Assembly: GCA_000827205.1 (NCBI GenBank)
Contig: KN832565.1
Span: 920,905-984,904, forward strand
Length of the DNA: 64,000 nucleotides
DNA from: Plicaturopsis crispa FD-325 SS-3
Taxonomy: Eukaryota > Basidiomycota > Agaricomycetes > Amylocorticiales > Amylocorticiaceae
Direction: 5' to 3'
Shown: one piece after another, positions 12,589 through 24,447 of the stretch
Layout: each line of letters opens with the position of its first letter
How positions within the stretch are numbered: the first letter of the stretch is position 1
The notes under the pieces: model-generated
The model's database searches: none
Told to the model about the DNA's origin: nothing
Seen by the model: only the letters and a program-made list of their open reading frames with translations
Made by a program: the position numbers and the translations under genes

Positions 12589-14693
12589 TCACCTCCGCCT
12601 GGAAGCCCGAGAGGAGCTGCGAGAGTTCTCGAATCGCTCTAGGATATGCGCGTACCCCGTGCGGTCGACGCGGTGGAGGTAATAAGATCCTCCGCCGCTG
12701 CCCCACGAGACGCTGCCGGAATGGTACTGTCGCTCGGTGACATCGAATATCGCGCTGATATCGTCAATCTGGAAAGACGTTGAGCTAAGGGGAATGGATA
12801 GCAGATGGGTGATACGTACATTACGTTCCGTGACGCGTGCATTGAGGGAAGAAACGAATGGTTTGAGGGAAACCACGATCGCACCCTCTTTTAAGTCTAA
12901 GAATCTCGGCCGAAGGGCCTCGATTACTAGATAAAGTGTTAAGCAAGGCTCGCGAAGCGTAGGGGGAAGGAGCTTACAACTTTCCGAGAAAACTTTGTTG
13001 TTTACCAAGATTAAATCGGCCTGGCTGATGAGCTCGGTGACGCGGACGCTGGTGAGCATATCGCCTTCCTCCAGCTCGATCTCGCCGCAGCCGACACCCC
13101 ACATCCTGCATCGCGTCTTGAACTGCTCGAGTTGACTCCGCGCGACCTTCGCCGGCGTGGGCATGATTTCTATCCCGAAGCTCCTGCACCCGCTTTGCAG
13201 ACTGGCTTGGCACACGACGTTCCCGACCCCTGAGCCGAGGTCGAGAAAGAGCGAGTCGGGTCCCAGATGCGCAGCGGTGATTATGTCGGATGTAAACGAT
13301 GGCATGAGTTCGCCGTATACCGTGCTGGAGAATGCTTCGTAACGCTGCAGCGATGCTACGTGCGGCCCGACTGCGCGTTGGTATGTCTCCTCGAGGATGC
13401 GCAGAAGTACCTTCTGCGGGACACCGGAGGGAGTCCAACTGCGCACGCCTTTCTTGACAAGATTTTCGGGGGAAGGCTCAAACACCGATAGATCCGGAGG
13501 GAGGTGGGGGTATTTGAGGCTGATGAGTATGTCGTTAATGTTTTGGAGATGCTTGAGGAACTCGGCACCGTCGCGGCGGTGGATAGCACGCTGGAAGAGG
13601 CGCAGATGGTTGACATCTGGGACAGAGGCGGTCGAGAGAGCGGTCAGTGTAGACATGGAGGAGGTCGTAGAGCCCTGGGAGCTGGGCGGTGATGGCGTGT
13701 ATTCGTCGTCCGACAACGTCGGCAGCGACCCAAATAGAGCTCGTTGCTGAGGGGTTAGGTAGCCTGGTGGACATGTCAGTGAGCACGTAGCACAGATATT
13801 GAGGGGCACGCACATTCGATTATGGTAAACAGTGTATCCTTCAGACACATGATCGGGTTATAATGGTCCTTGTCTTTTGGTTGTAAGAGAGCAAATCTGC
13901 GACGGGTCAGGTTTCAGTATCTAGTAACAATATGAAATGCTCACTTTTCGCATCCGTGACTATTTGGGTATTGGAGTTCGGCTACAGGGTATGTGTATTC
14001 GCCTTCGTCCGTCAGGCGTAGTTGAAACGCCTCGCCATCAAAATCTACGTACGCGTGAGTGGAGCCCTCAAGACGAGAGAGGAGAGACTCACAAGATATA
14101 TATGTCTTGGCTAGACTCTTCACCACCTCCTCGCAGCTAATGAAGCCCTCTCCTGGTAGCCCGTCCTCCTCGACCCACAGCTCGCGAGAGACAGGGGTAT
14201 TGTCATCGGCGGGGAAAGATGTGGTAGAACGCGATCTGCTAGTGCGGTATATGGGCTCTGGCGACAACACTGAGCGCGAACGACTGGAATGGCGTAGAGA
14301 GGAGGCCGAGCTGCTCGTCCCGCGCTTCCGCGTCGGCTGCTCTGTAGGCGGCCTCAGGGCTTGCGACCGTGTAGACTTCGTGTCTCTGGCGGCACCACCC
14401 GTCGTCTTGCGTTTCTTCATCGGAGGCTCGAGGGAGGAGGAAGCAGAACGCGAAGAAGAGGAAGTGGCGAGCGTCGAAGGAGTCGCCTGGGGCTTTGTGG
14501 CTACCCGCTTCATACGCGTTACGACGACTGTTGGAGTCACCGAGACGCCTGACTGCGATTGTCGTGTCTTTCTTTCAGAAAAGAAAGACATGTCTGTTGC
14601 CGCAGGACGAGCTGGAGCAGAAGAGAGCATCGTCGAGCGTCGAGAGGTTGCTGTGGTCAAGAATAAGGAAGTGCGGGGCGGTGGCGGCGTCAT
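12589..14693 (-). CDS. DOT1: Histone H3-K79 methyltransferase DOT1
   Basis: Nuclear S-adenosylmethionine-dependent methyltransferase acting on lysine 79 of histone H3. Six exons (14693-14093, 14044-13945, 13896-13814, 13763-12978, 12926-12820, 12768-12589) join to 618 aa. The first 150 residues are basic and Ser/Thr-rich with a KKRKTT nuclear-signal-like block, fitting the DNA/nucleosome-binding N-terminus of fungal Dot1. The catalytic domain shows YGE (about 411-413), SAM-binding motif I DLGSGVGN (about 436-443), GIE (about 458-460) and the NN of the post-I region (about 516-517), then VSLKPF. The block KDKDHYNPI, split between exons, is also typical. Three introns have lengths divisible by three and stay open if retained. 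A second ATG at 14630 could be the start. Confidence 0.92.
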
Positions 14694-14962
14694 TCGAGAA
14701 TCTCAGCGCGTCTATCGGGTAATTTTTCCGCACGTGCACGACATAGCAGATTTGTTGTCCAAAAACAACAAGGACCTACAATTCTCAAACAAAAATTCGT
14801 GGCACAACATAGCTCGTCTAACAAAAGGAATAAATGGCTATAAGAGAACAAGCGACAGGGTACTATAAGGGTAGTGAGACGCTACAATGAGTATTAGTCT
14901 AAGGGAGAGTAGAGTCGGAGAAGATAGATCAAAAGAACTGAAGCGACCAGCGCCTCGCCACT

Positions 14963-15940
14963 TCACCCCTCCGTCCGCATGGCGGATACCCGCAGAGTCG
15001 CTATGAGTCCAATATGGTCAGACACGAAATCCAACGCGCCGAAACTCCTCATTTTCTTCCGCTTGCTTTCCTCCACCCGCGCACCCTGTCCAATTCTTTC
15101 CAGCGACTCCGCAGTGACACCTCCGGAGTACCAGACTTTGTCCAGGCGCTGATTTCCGTAGCGCTCTCGCAGGTCACGGGTGCTCTGCGGTCCCCATGTG
15201 TAGCTGTCCTCCGAGTCCTCCGAGCCTCCCAGGGCTAGATACGCATCGACGAAGCCGTGGGCGGTATGAAGCGTGCGATCAAACGGCTCGATCGAGTTCA
15301 TGTCGCCAGCAAAGACGGAGCCGTATATTTCTGGCGAGTGCAGGTATTTTGATACGATTGCAACTTGCCCCGGCCGCAAGGGTGGTTCAGCGACAAGCGA
15401 TTCGAGATGGGTGTTGCATAGGCGAAGGCGTGCGCCTGCAGAGGCCCCCGGAGGGCGTGCATTAATGTCGATGAAGAGACCGTCGCGGCCAAAATCTGTC
15501 TTGTCGCGGTAGTGCACTCGGAACGCTTTTTCAACGTGCAGACGACGGTCGACTAGTGTCGTGGTACCGTAGACGTGGTCCATCCACCTTGTGTTATCGA
15601 TATCGGTGATGTAGAACTGTTTTTGAACCCATCCCGTGGTAGTGATCTGGCGAAGCGATGCAGGGGCCATCTCCTGGAGGAATATCACGACGGGAATGTC
15701 GTCACGACGGCTGGAGATAAGCGCGAGGAGGTAGTCCAGGATGGCACTCATTCGAGTGGGACCGCCTGCCGAGTACGCATCTACGTTCCAAGTTATAAGG
15801 GAGAACTGCGACAGTGGCTGGTCTAGGGGTGCGTGGGCCTCCTTCAGTGGTACGACAACCCACTGGTCGGTTTCGGCGTCCCAGGCATAATGCTCTTGAT
15901 CCGTGGGGCCGTAAGCAAATTCACGGATGGGATTGGACAT
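14963..15940 (-). CDS. Endonuclease/exonuclease/phosphatase family, TDP2-like
   Basis: Magnesium-dependent phosphodiesterase of the EEP fold, resembling tyrosyl-DNA phosphodiesterase 2. Single exon of 325 aa. Motifs in order: TWNVD (about 50-54, metal-binding Asn), LQE (88-90, metal-binding Glu), NTHLE (176-180), GDMN (212-215, catalytic Asp/Asn), RLDKVWY, and SDH (307-309, catalytic His) near the C-terminus. The exact order and TWN..LQE..GDMN..SDH spelling match the TDP2 branch more than sphingomyelinases or deadenylases. TDP2 removes 5'-phosphotyrosyl adducts left by topoisomerase II; assigning that activity here is inference. The frame continues upstream to an ATG at 16159, but that extension is hydrophobic and unlike the family, so the ATG at 15940 (MSNPIREFAYG) was chosen. 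Confidence 0.8.
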   Translation of the reverse strand: MSNPIREFAYGPTDQEHYAWDAETDQWVVVPLKEAHAPLDQPLSQFSLITWNVDAYSAGGPTRMSAILDYLLALISSRRDDIPVVIFLQEMAPASLRQITTTGWVQKQFYITDIDNTRWMDHVYGTTTLVDRRLHVEKAFRVHYRDKTDFGRDGLFIDINARPPGASAGARLRLCNTHLESLVAEPPLRPGQVAIVSKYLHSPEIYGSVFAGDMNSIEPFDRTLHTAHGFVDAYLALGGSEDSEDSYTWGPQSTRDLRERYGNQRLDKVWYSGGVTAESLERIGQGARVEESKRKKMRSFGALDFVSDHIGLIATLRVSAMRTEG

Positions 15941-16630
15941 TCCTCCTGTGCCCGTAAGGTTTCCAGGGAGGATAAAAAGGAGGGAAGTGAAGTGGAGGAA
16001 AAGTGCAAAGCTAAGAAAAAAGCCTGCGAAACTGTGGACCAACACCGGGACGCGCGGAGAAAATTTCTCACCCACTACTACCTTCCTAATATGGAAGGCG
16101 CCGCCGCTTCGGACAGCTTGACTCTGGCTTGACTCGCAGAAAGCTGTCCGAATCTTCATCCTTCTTTATCTTGACTTGCATCTGTGAACTTTTGACTCTA
16201 TCCTGGCTGTCGATACCGTCTCGGAATTTATACCCTCGTCCGGACTTCTGAGCGCTACTGGGCGTGGAACTTCAGAGGGACTGATGGATCAGATCAATCA
16301 TGACACGTATCATGTATGGGCCTATTCATAAGTGCTACACGGCCTTCGTCGATGCGTTTTTGACGGTGCAGCACACACTAGGAGACTAGGAAGGTATACA
16401 GCTGAATAGCGATGCTCGTAGATGCACAGAACACGACAGGTTTGATGTTGGGGATCCCCGCTGGGCCTCATGCGATGGGATGCGCGCTGCTGTCACATGA
16501 TATTCTGATAACGCGAAGCAGAATTGATTCGGCAGCCTCCGTCGTGTGCTATTTACACCTTACGGGTGGAGACTTAAGTAGCATTGGACTTGTCTAGGCG
16601 TACATTCTCAGCTCTTCATCTTTGACCACC
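15941..16630. promoter_or_regulatory. Divergent promoter region, EEP gene / oxygenase gene
   Basis: 690 bp between two divergently transcribed genes, so it should hold both promoters. An open frame continuing the EEP gene to 16159 overlaps it but is judged non-coding. I cannot point to a clear TATA box or operator. Confidence 0.45.
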
Positions 16631-18142
16631 ATGTCCGACGTCAAGCTCGGTGAAGGAGGCGGCATCTCCATCGTTGACTTTGGACCCTTTCTGGACGGAT
16701 CTAACAAGCAGGCCGTCGCCGATGCTATGCTGACGTCTTTCAAGAACATCGGTTTCGTCTATCTTGTCAACCATGGCCTCCCTCAGGACAAGATAGACGG
16801 GATGTTCGAGATGGTGCGTAACAACCTTTTATACACTCAGATCCGCGCCTTATTGATGTGGTTATCAGTCTAGGCGATTCTTCAGTCAACCAGAGGAGAC
16901 CAAAATGCTTGCGCCGCATCCGCCCTCGGGGACTCACCATCGAGGTATGTCACGAACACATCAATGTCGAGTGCGCTACTCATTTCGTTCATCAGGTTAT
17001 TCTGCCCCGGGTAAAGAGAAAGCAGTGCAGCACATCTACGACGAGGAGGGACTCCTTGCTGAACGCAAGAAAGCGCCCGATGTCAAGGAAAGCTTTGAGG
17101 TAGGGCGCGAAGAAGATGAATATATGCCTAATATCTGGCTTCCCGATGGCGTACTGCCTGGCTTCAAAGAGACGTCTTTGGACTTCTTCTGGGTACGAAG
17201 CACATCGACTTGCTGCAACATGCGCTTATTCTCGTGGAAATTTTGCTGCAGACTTGCAACGAAACAAAATTCAAGGTTTTGAGCGCGCTTGCCTTGGGCC
17301 TTCATTTGCCAGAAGACTTCTTCGAGGCTTATCATCAGACACCGGACAACCAACTTCGTCTGCTGCACTATCCTAGGTTTGCGCTGCATTCCTGACTTGT
17401 TGCCTTTTATCTTATGCACACTTCTCAGTGTTCCAATCTCATCCCTGCAGAATGACGAGGTAGTCCGAATTGGCGCACATTCCGATTTCGGAAGCATTAC
17501 TTTGCTCATGCAGGACGATGTTGGCGGGCTTGAGGTTGAAGATCCCAACAAGCCTGGCGAGTTCAGGGTAAGTGCACAGTGTACCATGAATATGTGAGGC
17601 ATCCCTAACGACTTACGACTCCGCAGGCTGCGCCTGCTGTGCCAGGCGCTATTATCGTCAATGCAGGCGATTTCATGGCACGATGTTGTTATCATTTTCC
17701 CGGTTGTGTCGGCGGTTGGCACTAACTCTGCTATCTAGGGTCGAACGATCAGATTCGCAGCACAGTCCACCGTGTCCGTGCCCCGCCTAACTTGACGAGT
17801 GCGGACGGTATGACGCCCGAGCGTTACTCCATTCCTTATGTATGTTCTATCGCTGCATTTACACGGATATATGATCTGATGGAGTTTCGTTACCGCAGTT
17901 CTGTTCTACGGTGAGCAAAACCGCGGAATCTATGTGCGAGTCTCTACCTAACTTATTTCGTATGTGCAGGATTTCAGCAAGGTAGTGGAATGCTTACCGG
18001 GAACCTTCTCGGAGGAGAGGCCCAAGAAGTACGAGCCCATCTCGGTCAGTGCTCCGTCGAGCAGTCTTGCTGTATATGACCTGACGGCCTTTCCCAATAG
18101 GCGTTGGATTACATCATGAAGCGATTGGCGGTCAACTATTGA
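16631..18142 (+). CDS. 2-oxoglutarate/Fe(II)-dependent oxygenase (IPNS-like family)
   Basis: Soluble non-heme iron oxygenase of the isopenicillin-N-synthase-like family. About ten exons join to roughly 335 aa; the start at 16631 follows CACC. The N-terminal DIOX_N domain contains FKNIGFVYLVNHGL and FFSQPEETK. The catalytic domain carries the iron triad in GAHSDFGS (H211, D213) and STVHRV (H270), and the 2-oxoglutarate-binding RYS (R288, S290). One exon is only 12 nt (17899-17910). Substrate is unknown; fungal relatives act on varied small molecules. The neighbours are a TDP2-like enzyme and a membrane protein, so context gives no pathway. The gene ends KRLAVNY at a TGA. Confidence 0.87.
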
Positions 18143-18751
18143 GAGACGCGCGGCGTGAATTGCAGTGTAGGAGCATATATAGGAGCGTGAATGATACCTT
18201 TGCATGTTGTAATTGTCATAAGCCAAGACCATTGTACGTTTTGAATGATTTTATCTCTTCTTATGAGCCGTTGGTTTCGATTGACAGTGTGACTTCTTGA
18301 GCTACACGACTTGTGAACACCGCCGACGCGTCGTCGACGGCCAGAGGAGTAGGCGGTATATATCATGTTTCGCGCCCCTTTCCCGTTAGAAACGGCCAAC
18401 GGTGTCGGTGTCCTCTCAGAAAGTTATAGGGTACTATCCTGTAGTAGTACCGTATGCCACAGTCTTGTAAGCGCGAGGCTGACGGACACGCCTCGAGGCT
18501 GCTTCAAGTCCCACAAAGTTCCGACTCACAGGCAAAGCGACTTGCTGGGGACGTGGCCTAGTCCTGGTAAAATATCGTACAATGCCATGAGGACATCCGG
18601 GTATCGTGGTCAACAAAGTGAGGCTCTAGTCGTAAGGTGCGAGGGACGAGTACCTGAGCATACGCAACATCAGGGAAAGCAATGCATCTGAAAACAAGGA
18701 CGATGAGAAGGAGCGGCCTGAATTCGACGAAAGGTCATAACGAGACGTGTA
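18143..18751. other. Convergent 3' intergenic region
   Basis: 609 bp between the stop codons of the oxygenase (+) and the membrane protein (-). It should contain both transcript ends. I see no supported gene, tRNA or repeat. Confidence 0.5.
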
Positions 18752-20210
18752 TCAGACACCCATAGGACGTCCGTGATCGGGGCGGTCTTCGTCCATGACA
18801 CCAGGCTCGTTGAGCATCCCCTCCATGGGTATATCATATTTTGATTCCGCTCCCAAATCCACCCGTTCTTCCGACTCGTTGACGGTGACTACGCTCTGTC
18901 CAATGCGCAGCACAGGGTCTTTAGCATCATTCGTAGCAAGAGATGACTCGAGCCCGCTCGAGCTCATGCCGCCATCCGTGGTTGTGGCCCCTCCAAATGT
19001 ACGGAATCGGATCGACTTTGCCTGGATCTCAGTGGTGATCAATGCGGGGGAGCTACGCATGGCAAGGCGGACGGTTATGAGAGTGAAGACGATGCCTTGC
19101 GAATGGGGCCAAGTCAGTAGCCTGTCTCTTCTAAGGGGCAAGATTCTGCGTACCAACACTAGGCACGGAAGCCTCTTGCATGATATACTGCCCGTTGTTA
19201 CCGACGGCGTAAAGGACAATCAGGATGAGCAGCTCCATGTCATAGACAGCGGCAGATTCCACGAGGATTCGGATAATGGGCGTCAGGCTGAACGAGGCAT
19301 TCGTGTTCCCTCTCGAGGCTTTCCCCTGCATCCATATCCGCCATGCGATGAGGCCAGTCGTCATGGTATTTTGGACGAATGCGACGGCGTAGATGGTGTT
19401 CATCCAGTGCACCAATGACGGTGAGAAGATATCCCCAATACTGAGAGTGGAGAACATGTGCAATGCAACACTATTTGAGACTAAGGGACGTGCGTCGCGT
19501 TCGTCAGCGAGTCGTTATCCAGATGTACCGGTCAACGTACTGATACTGATAATCAGGAGGATGATAGGCAATATCACGATAGCAAGGTTGTTCTCCCATA
19601 CGATGTAACACCGATAAATCTACATGCACCAAAGGTTAAATATCAAATGAAGAAAACGGGCCTAATCACTTACAACCAAGGAATCTCCCAGCCATGTCAT
19701 GAACGCATTGAGAGCATCGTGAGCGATATTATCCCAGCGCTGCAAATCCGCGAAGTACACCGCAGGGCCAGGATCGGCGACCAGCCACACATAACCTCGC
19801 AACATACGATACAGGTTGATGGCAATGTGTGCGCTCGCGACTGCGAACATAAGCAGCGTATACCCAAAAAAGATCTATTCGTAACGGCCCCCGTCAATGA
19901 GTGTCGTATAGTGTGATGCACAACGTACTTACCTTCGCCGGGACGGTCTTCGTCTTCTTCTTCTTCAAGATGACGAACACAGTCTCGAAGAACAGACTAC
20001 AGTATATTCCTAAAGCAAAGTCAGGGAGCATGCTTCGTTGACTTGGATGACAGTAACGCACCATACAGGATCGTCTTGCGAGTACAAAAAAATAAACCAA
20101 GTCAGTTCAGGCGTTGAATCGCGTCTGTTACGATCGACGAGACGCACCTCTACCCATACGGAAAGGATACCGGCAAGCTCAAATGGTAGCTGAGGGAGAG
20201 CGCGAGCCAT
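18752..20210 (-). CDS. Seven-helix membrane protein, basidiomycete family
   Basis: Integral membrane protein of a family that is strongly expanded in mushroom genomes and has no known function. Seven exons (20210-20148, 20074-20062, 20009-19933, 19874-19674, 19619-19541, 19480-19154, 19095-18752) join to 367 aa. The second exon is only 13 nt and supplies the family-typical ETILYG turn between the first and second exons of helix 1. Family hallmarks are the GDSLVIYRCYIVW segment, split by an intron, and about seven hydrophobic helices. The last 115 residues are a hydrophilic cytoplasmic-type tail rich in Ser, Glu and Asp. Start ATG at 20210 gives a short hydrophilic N-terminus before helix 1. 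Topology and receptor-like nature are inference. Confidence 0.8.
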
Positions 20211-20947
20211 GGGTATAGAATGACGCCTGCGGCGAACCTAGCGAGGGCGAGTTCGATGGCAGAAAATGATAGCAGGGCGTGCTGGCAGCGTTGGTTTTAA
20301 TGTGTGCGATAACGTGCAGCATACATATCTCATCTCCCATCTTCCCTGAACAACGCGGCGGAAGCATCAGATCATGAGGCAAGTTGGGGGAAAGCGCCGA
20401 TTACGCGGAGTCACAAATAAAGTTTGAAGTACTTACCTGGTAAGGCAGTTGTGGTGTTGAGATACAGAGGACGCCTTCCCCACGATGAATTACAGTAGCG
20501 TTGACGGCTCAGTTATAACTCAACAGCTACAGCATACCTCACTATACCCGCTGAATGTTGGGACCATCCCATTCCACCTCCATAGGATTCAGAGCCATGC
20601 GCATGCGTTATGCTTTCAATCTTCTCATCATCGCATGCACAGAACCTACGTATCGCATGGATTCAGACCAGACAAATGTGATGACAAGTAGGATTGGCGA
20701 TAGCTCAATTATTTTGCGCTCGGTCTTCAACGTTCATCACTGAGCGTGAAGTCTCGTATGTCAATCCTTGCAAAGAGACATCTTCAAGGAAATGCAGTTT
20801 TACAGTGCTCACGGTACGTGATCCGCCGCATGCCATCATCGGAGGAAGTGAGAGTCTGGAATTGTGATTGGTTGATGTTCAGGCAAAACCCGAAATCAGC
20901 GCCCAATGCCCAATTGATTGCCAAGTGGGTACACACGCTGTATGCAT
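20211..20947. other. Intergenic region, membrane protein to NIC96
   Basis: 737 bp between the membrane-protein start and the NIC96 stop, both on the minus strand. It should hold the promoter of the former and the transcript end of the latter. Only short random open frames are present; no repeat or RNA gene is seen. Confidence 0.5.
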
Positions 20948-23900
20948 TCAAAGCGCAATCTCGACGTCGAGCCTGGCAAGGTAAGAGTACACGTCTGGTG
21001 ACATGCGGTATTTGAGTATACCGGCGAAAATCATGAGCGACCGTGATTTCTTTCGTAGAGAGGCCAAGGTCTAAAAGCAGCGTCAACAATAGAAGGTACG
21101 GAGATAATTCAAGTGTGAGCGCACCATCTGTCTGGTAGCGTCTGCAGCAGCAGAAACCTTGACTTTCTGATGGACACCCGAAAGCGCATCCATGGTAAGA
21201 GGCAGATATGTCTGCAAGCTCCGTTGAAGGGCTTCGTGTAGGTCTTTGAATTCTTCGGCGCGGCGTGTGATCTTTGCCACATCGCCGTCCAGAGGAATCA
21301 GGTCCGTAGACTCCATGATCTTTGGAGAAAGGAGTTAGTTCGGTCTTTGCATATTTCTGACGCCAGCATACCTCCAGTGCAACCTCTACCCGGCCAGAGT
21401 TCTTCGCATCCAGAGCCTCCCGGATACGCAGCAGACGCACCACGGCATCGCGGTCTTTCCCTACAGCCCTGTTCATTCGCTCGTAATGCCTCAGAATCTC
21501 CGCGGCCGTGCGCTCGATTGTCCGGCCTTTTTCATTTTCACTAGGCTGCGCGATAGTATTTCCTAGCTCTTGAGCAAGGCAGGCGATGACGGTAGCGTAG
21601 TCGCCCGCCAAGTTGTATAGCTTGATGGCTTCTGGAATACGATCGTTCTCCTGGGAGTGGCGCGCGGCGCGCACAAGAATCTGCGAGTTGAACTCTTTGT
21701 TATCTTGGAGTAGCAGTAGGTTTGCCCCTTGCTCGATAACTCCGGTCTTAAAACAGAACACGCCGAAACGGCGTCAGCGATTGGTCCGCCGTAGAACTTT
21801 GAGAAAGCCACGTACAAATCGTGTTCCGTCCGGCCTAAAGCCACCAACAAGCTCTTCCCATGCAGGGCCGGTGTTAGCTAGGACGATGATGCGACGGACA
21901 AGCTCCCATGCATTCTCCACCTGCTCCTTTCCGACGCCGTCCCCCTGATCAGCACTTAGGCACACGCAGTAGACATACTGCAGTGCCTCTTTGGCATCCA
22001 TTTTCACGAATTGGCGCACGTAGCGCCATATAAGCGTGGATAGACTCAGTGCTGGCGGGGAAACCGGTGACAGAGAAACTTAGTTTCATAGCGTTCAGTT
22101 ATAACCAGGCAGCGATTTGAGACAGGCTTACGTGGTGTCATGTCCGAGGTTTCTGCGCGTGAGGGCACACGGAGGAGGCCATGGTATGCCAATGCAATTG
22201 CGAGATGAACAGCTTCGATCTCGGTATCTTGATGTTCCCAGAGGGCAGATACAGCCTATCACAATTCGCCGTGAGCAGCGCCCACAGGACGAAAAAGAAG
22301 TATACCCACCCTTTCAAACTGGCCGCACATGAGCAAAACGCCAGCCCACACACCTCTCCTCGAACCCTTCTGACTAGGAGGACCGTCGAAATGTCTTTCG
22401 CCGTAACCAAGTAGAACTTCGGCCAGATTCCGCAAGCCTCCATCTTCGTCTTCATCGACCTATGCGTTCAAGCGTTAGCGGTAGGTGATCAAAGAGATCT
22501 ACACAACGGGTGAATACGAACCATCGAGAGCTGGAACCATAGCCAATCTTCAGTCGTCGTTGTCACTTGGTGTACACTTCGTCGAGAGGGTTCAAGTTTG
22601 CCCATTAGCTTGTATAAAGCAAGCTTAAACGGATCGGCCGTTGCTGAATGGAGCATATGTGCATTGTAGACCGACTGAAGGTGGTCACGGTGGGGTTTGG
22701 GTAGACTGAGAGATATCAAAGTTAGCGACTCTACCAGATATAGTTTCAGAGGGAACTCACCGTCTTTCAGGTGATTCAATCCAGGCACGGAAATGGTTCA
22801 CAAAACTAGCTTCCCGGTGCTCAATCGCTTGCTGGTAATGTAGGGCCTCTCCCAACGCCTCGGATGCATGCCCTGTACGCACTAGGTAGAACAGGCGCGC
22901 CCATAATGGTTGTCCAGCGACAAGCTAACAAGGAATGTTGGTTAAAAGAGACGGGAGAAAGATGACGTCGTGCGAACCTCTATTCGGTCTTCCCATTCAC
23001 CGTTCTTGTAGTATCTAACAAGAAGGAACGCGCGAACTTTGTTTGCTATGCTAGGGTCTCCGCCCAACCGAGCCTCCATCGGCCGCGCCTGTACAGTCCG
23101 CTCCAGTATGTCCCAATATTGTTCTTCGAGAGCCTCCCTGGAGCCCTTCGCAATTTGACGTCGCAGGGCGACTGCCTCTCGGGACTCGGGGTCACCTAGG
23201 TATACTCGTGCAAATTTTCGCTCAAAAAGGGGAGTGTTGAGAATGTGCGCGCCGGCATGTTCGACAGGAGGCAGAGCGGGAGGTTCGGAGGTGATTTTTG
23301 AGAGTATATGGAAGTTTTGGGTCATTTGTAAAGCCCGGGGCTGAGCCGGAGGTTAGCGGGTACCCTCTTACGCGGCAGAATATCGCTCACATCAGGATTC
23401 ACTACGAGGGAGGCCTCAATGAGCGAATGAACGATAGGAAACGATGTGCCGCGTAGCCTAGCAGAATTCAATTCTGATATGACGCGGTCATACGCCATCA
23501 TCTTGCTCTGCATTTGCAAAGTAAGGCTTGGACCCGTGCTCGCCTATGGGATATCAGTACATAGACGTGGTACGTTGCACCATATATGGGATCACTCACA
23601 GCCAGACTGCTTTTACCGTGGAAGCTTTTCTTCATTTCGGCCATGGCCTTGTTTTCACCTCCGACGCGCCCTCCCAGTTCCTCGAATACCCTTTTCTTCT
23701 TAGCCTCCCAGTCCCTCCCATTGCGCTCCTCCAGCAGACGGTAGAATTCTGCCTGGGTTTCCTTCCTCCCTTCTTCAATGGTTGAAATAAGATTCTGTTC
23801 GTGAGCATGCCGTAGATATCCAGTGATGTCAGTGTCTTGCAACGGCTGGAGCGGTGAGAATGTTGTGTTCGTGTTTAGATGCGCAATCGAGCTAGCCAAA

Positions 23901-24165
23901 GCCGGCGCATCTACATGTGCTTGCGCGAGTAGATAGTTGCTATTCGCGTAGTGTAAGTTTGTACCGAGCGTGCCACACACATTGAAAGATTTGCAACATA
24001 CGCGCGGTCCGTGTCATTAGACGTGCCTGGTTGACGAGAGACAAGGCGTCGAGATTGCGCCTCGACCTGGTCCAGAGACAAGTTGACTGAGGGCAAATCA
24101 GGCCTTGCTAGATGCGATGTGAGGGCCTTTGAGGAGGTCAACAAAGCCGAGAGATCAGACGCCAT
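20948..24165 (-). CDS. NIC96: Nucleoporin NIC96 / Nup93
   Basis: Linker nucleoporin of the inner ring of the nuclear pore complex. Twelve exons (first 24165-24002, last 21070-20948) join in frame to 865 aa. The N-terminus is a helical segment expected to bind other nucleoporins, followed by a long alpha-solenoid. Recognisable family blocks are LLEERNGRDWEAKKKRVFEE, a basic-acidic helical region near residue 125; EALHYQQAIEH; and a C-terminal TLASLRKKSRSLMIFAGILK, followed by a RLDVEI-type end. The size is close to that of yeast Nic96 (about 840 aa). The upstream ABC transporter gene is divergent and 282 bp away. Splice sites for all introns are GT..AG. Confidence 0.93.
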
Positions 24166-24447
24166 GGTCGCGCTAAGCGATTTCGGCTGGTTTAAGTACG
24201 CGTCGCCTGGTTTCTGGTAGTGTTGTGCGCCTAAAAATGTTCAGCCCGACACGAAAGAGCGCGTTCACAGGTAGAAAACAGGAAGGAAGGTACTTTTGTA
24301 ACGGCACGCCTGCAAGTTCAGGCCAAACGAAAGAGACACTTGATGCCTGATTTAGGCATAAACCACCCCTGTCTTGCCGGCACGTCGCGAGCAGCACTCG
24401 GACGTCTGCTTTTCTGCTTTCACGACCATCTACTTATCCATTTCACC
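24166..24447. promoter_or_regulatory. Divergent promoter, NIC96 / ABC transporter
   Basis: 282 bp separate the two start codons. Both promoters must lie here or in the leaders. No clear TATA element is visible. Confidence 0.45.

Noticed and set aside
15941-16159. N-terminal extension of the TDP2-like protein with a hydrophobic helix.
   Set aside because: The extension is unlike the family; the ATG at 15940 gives a normal start. A signal anchor cannot be fully excluded.
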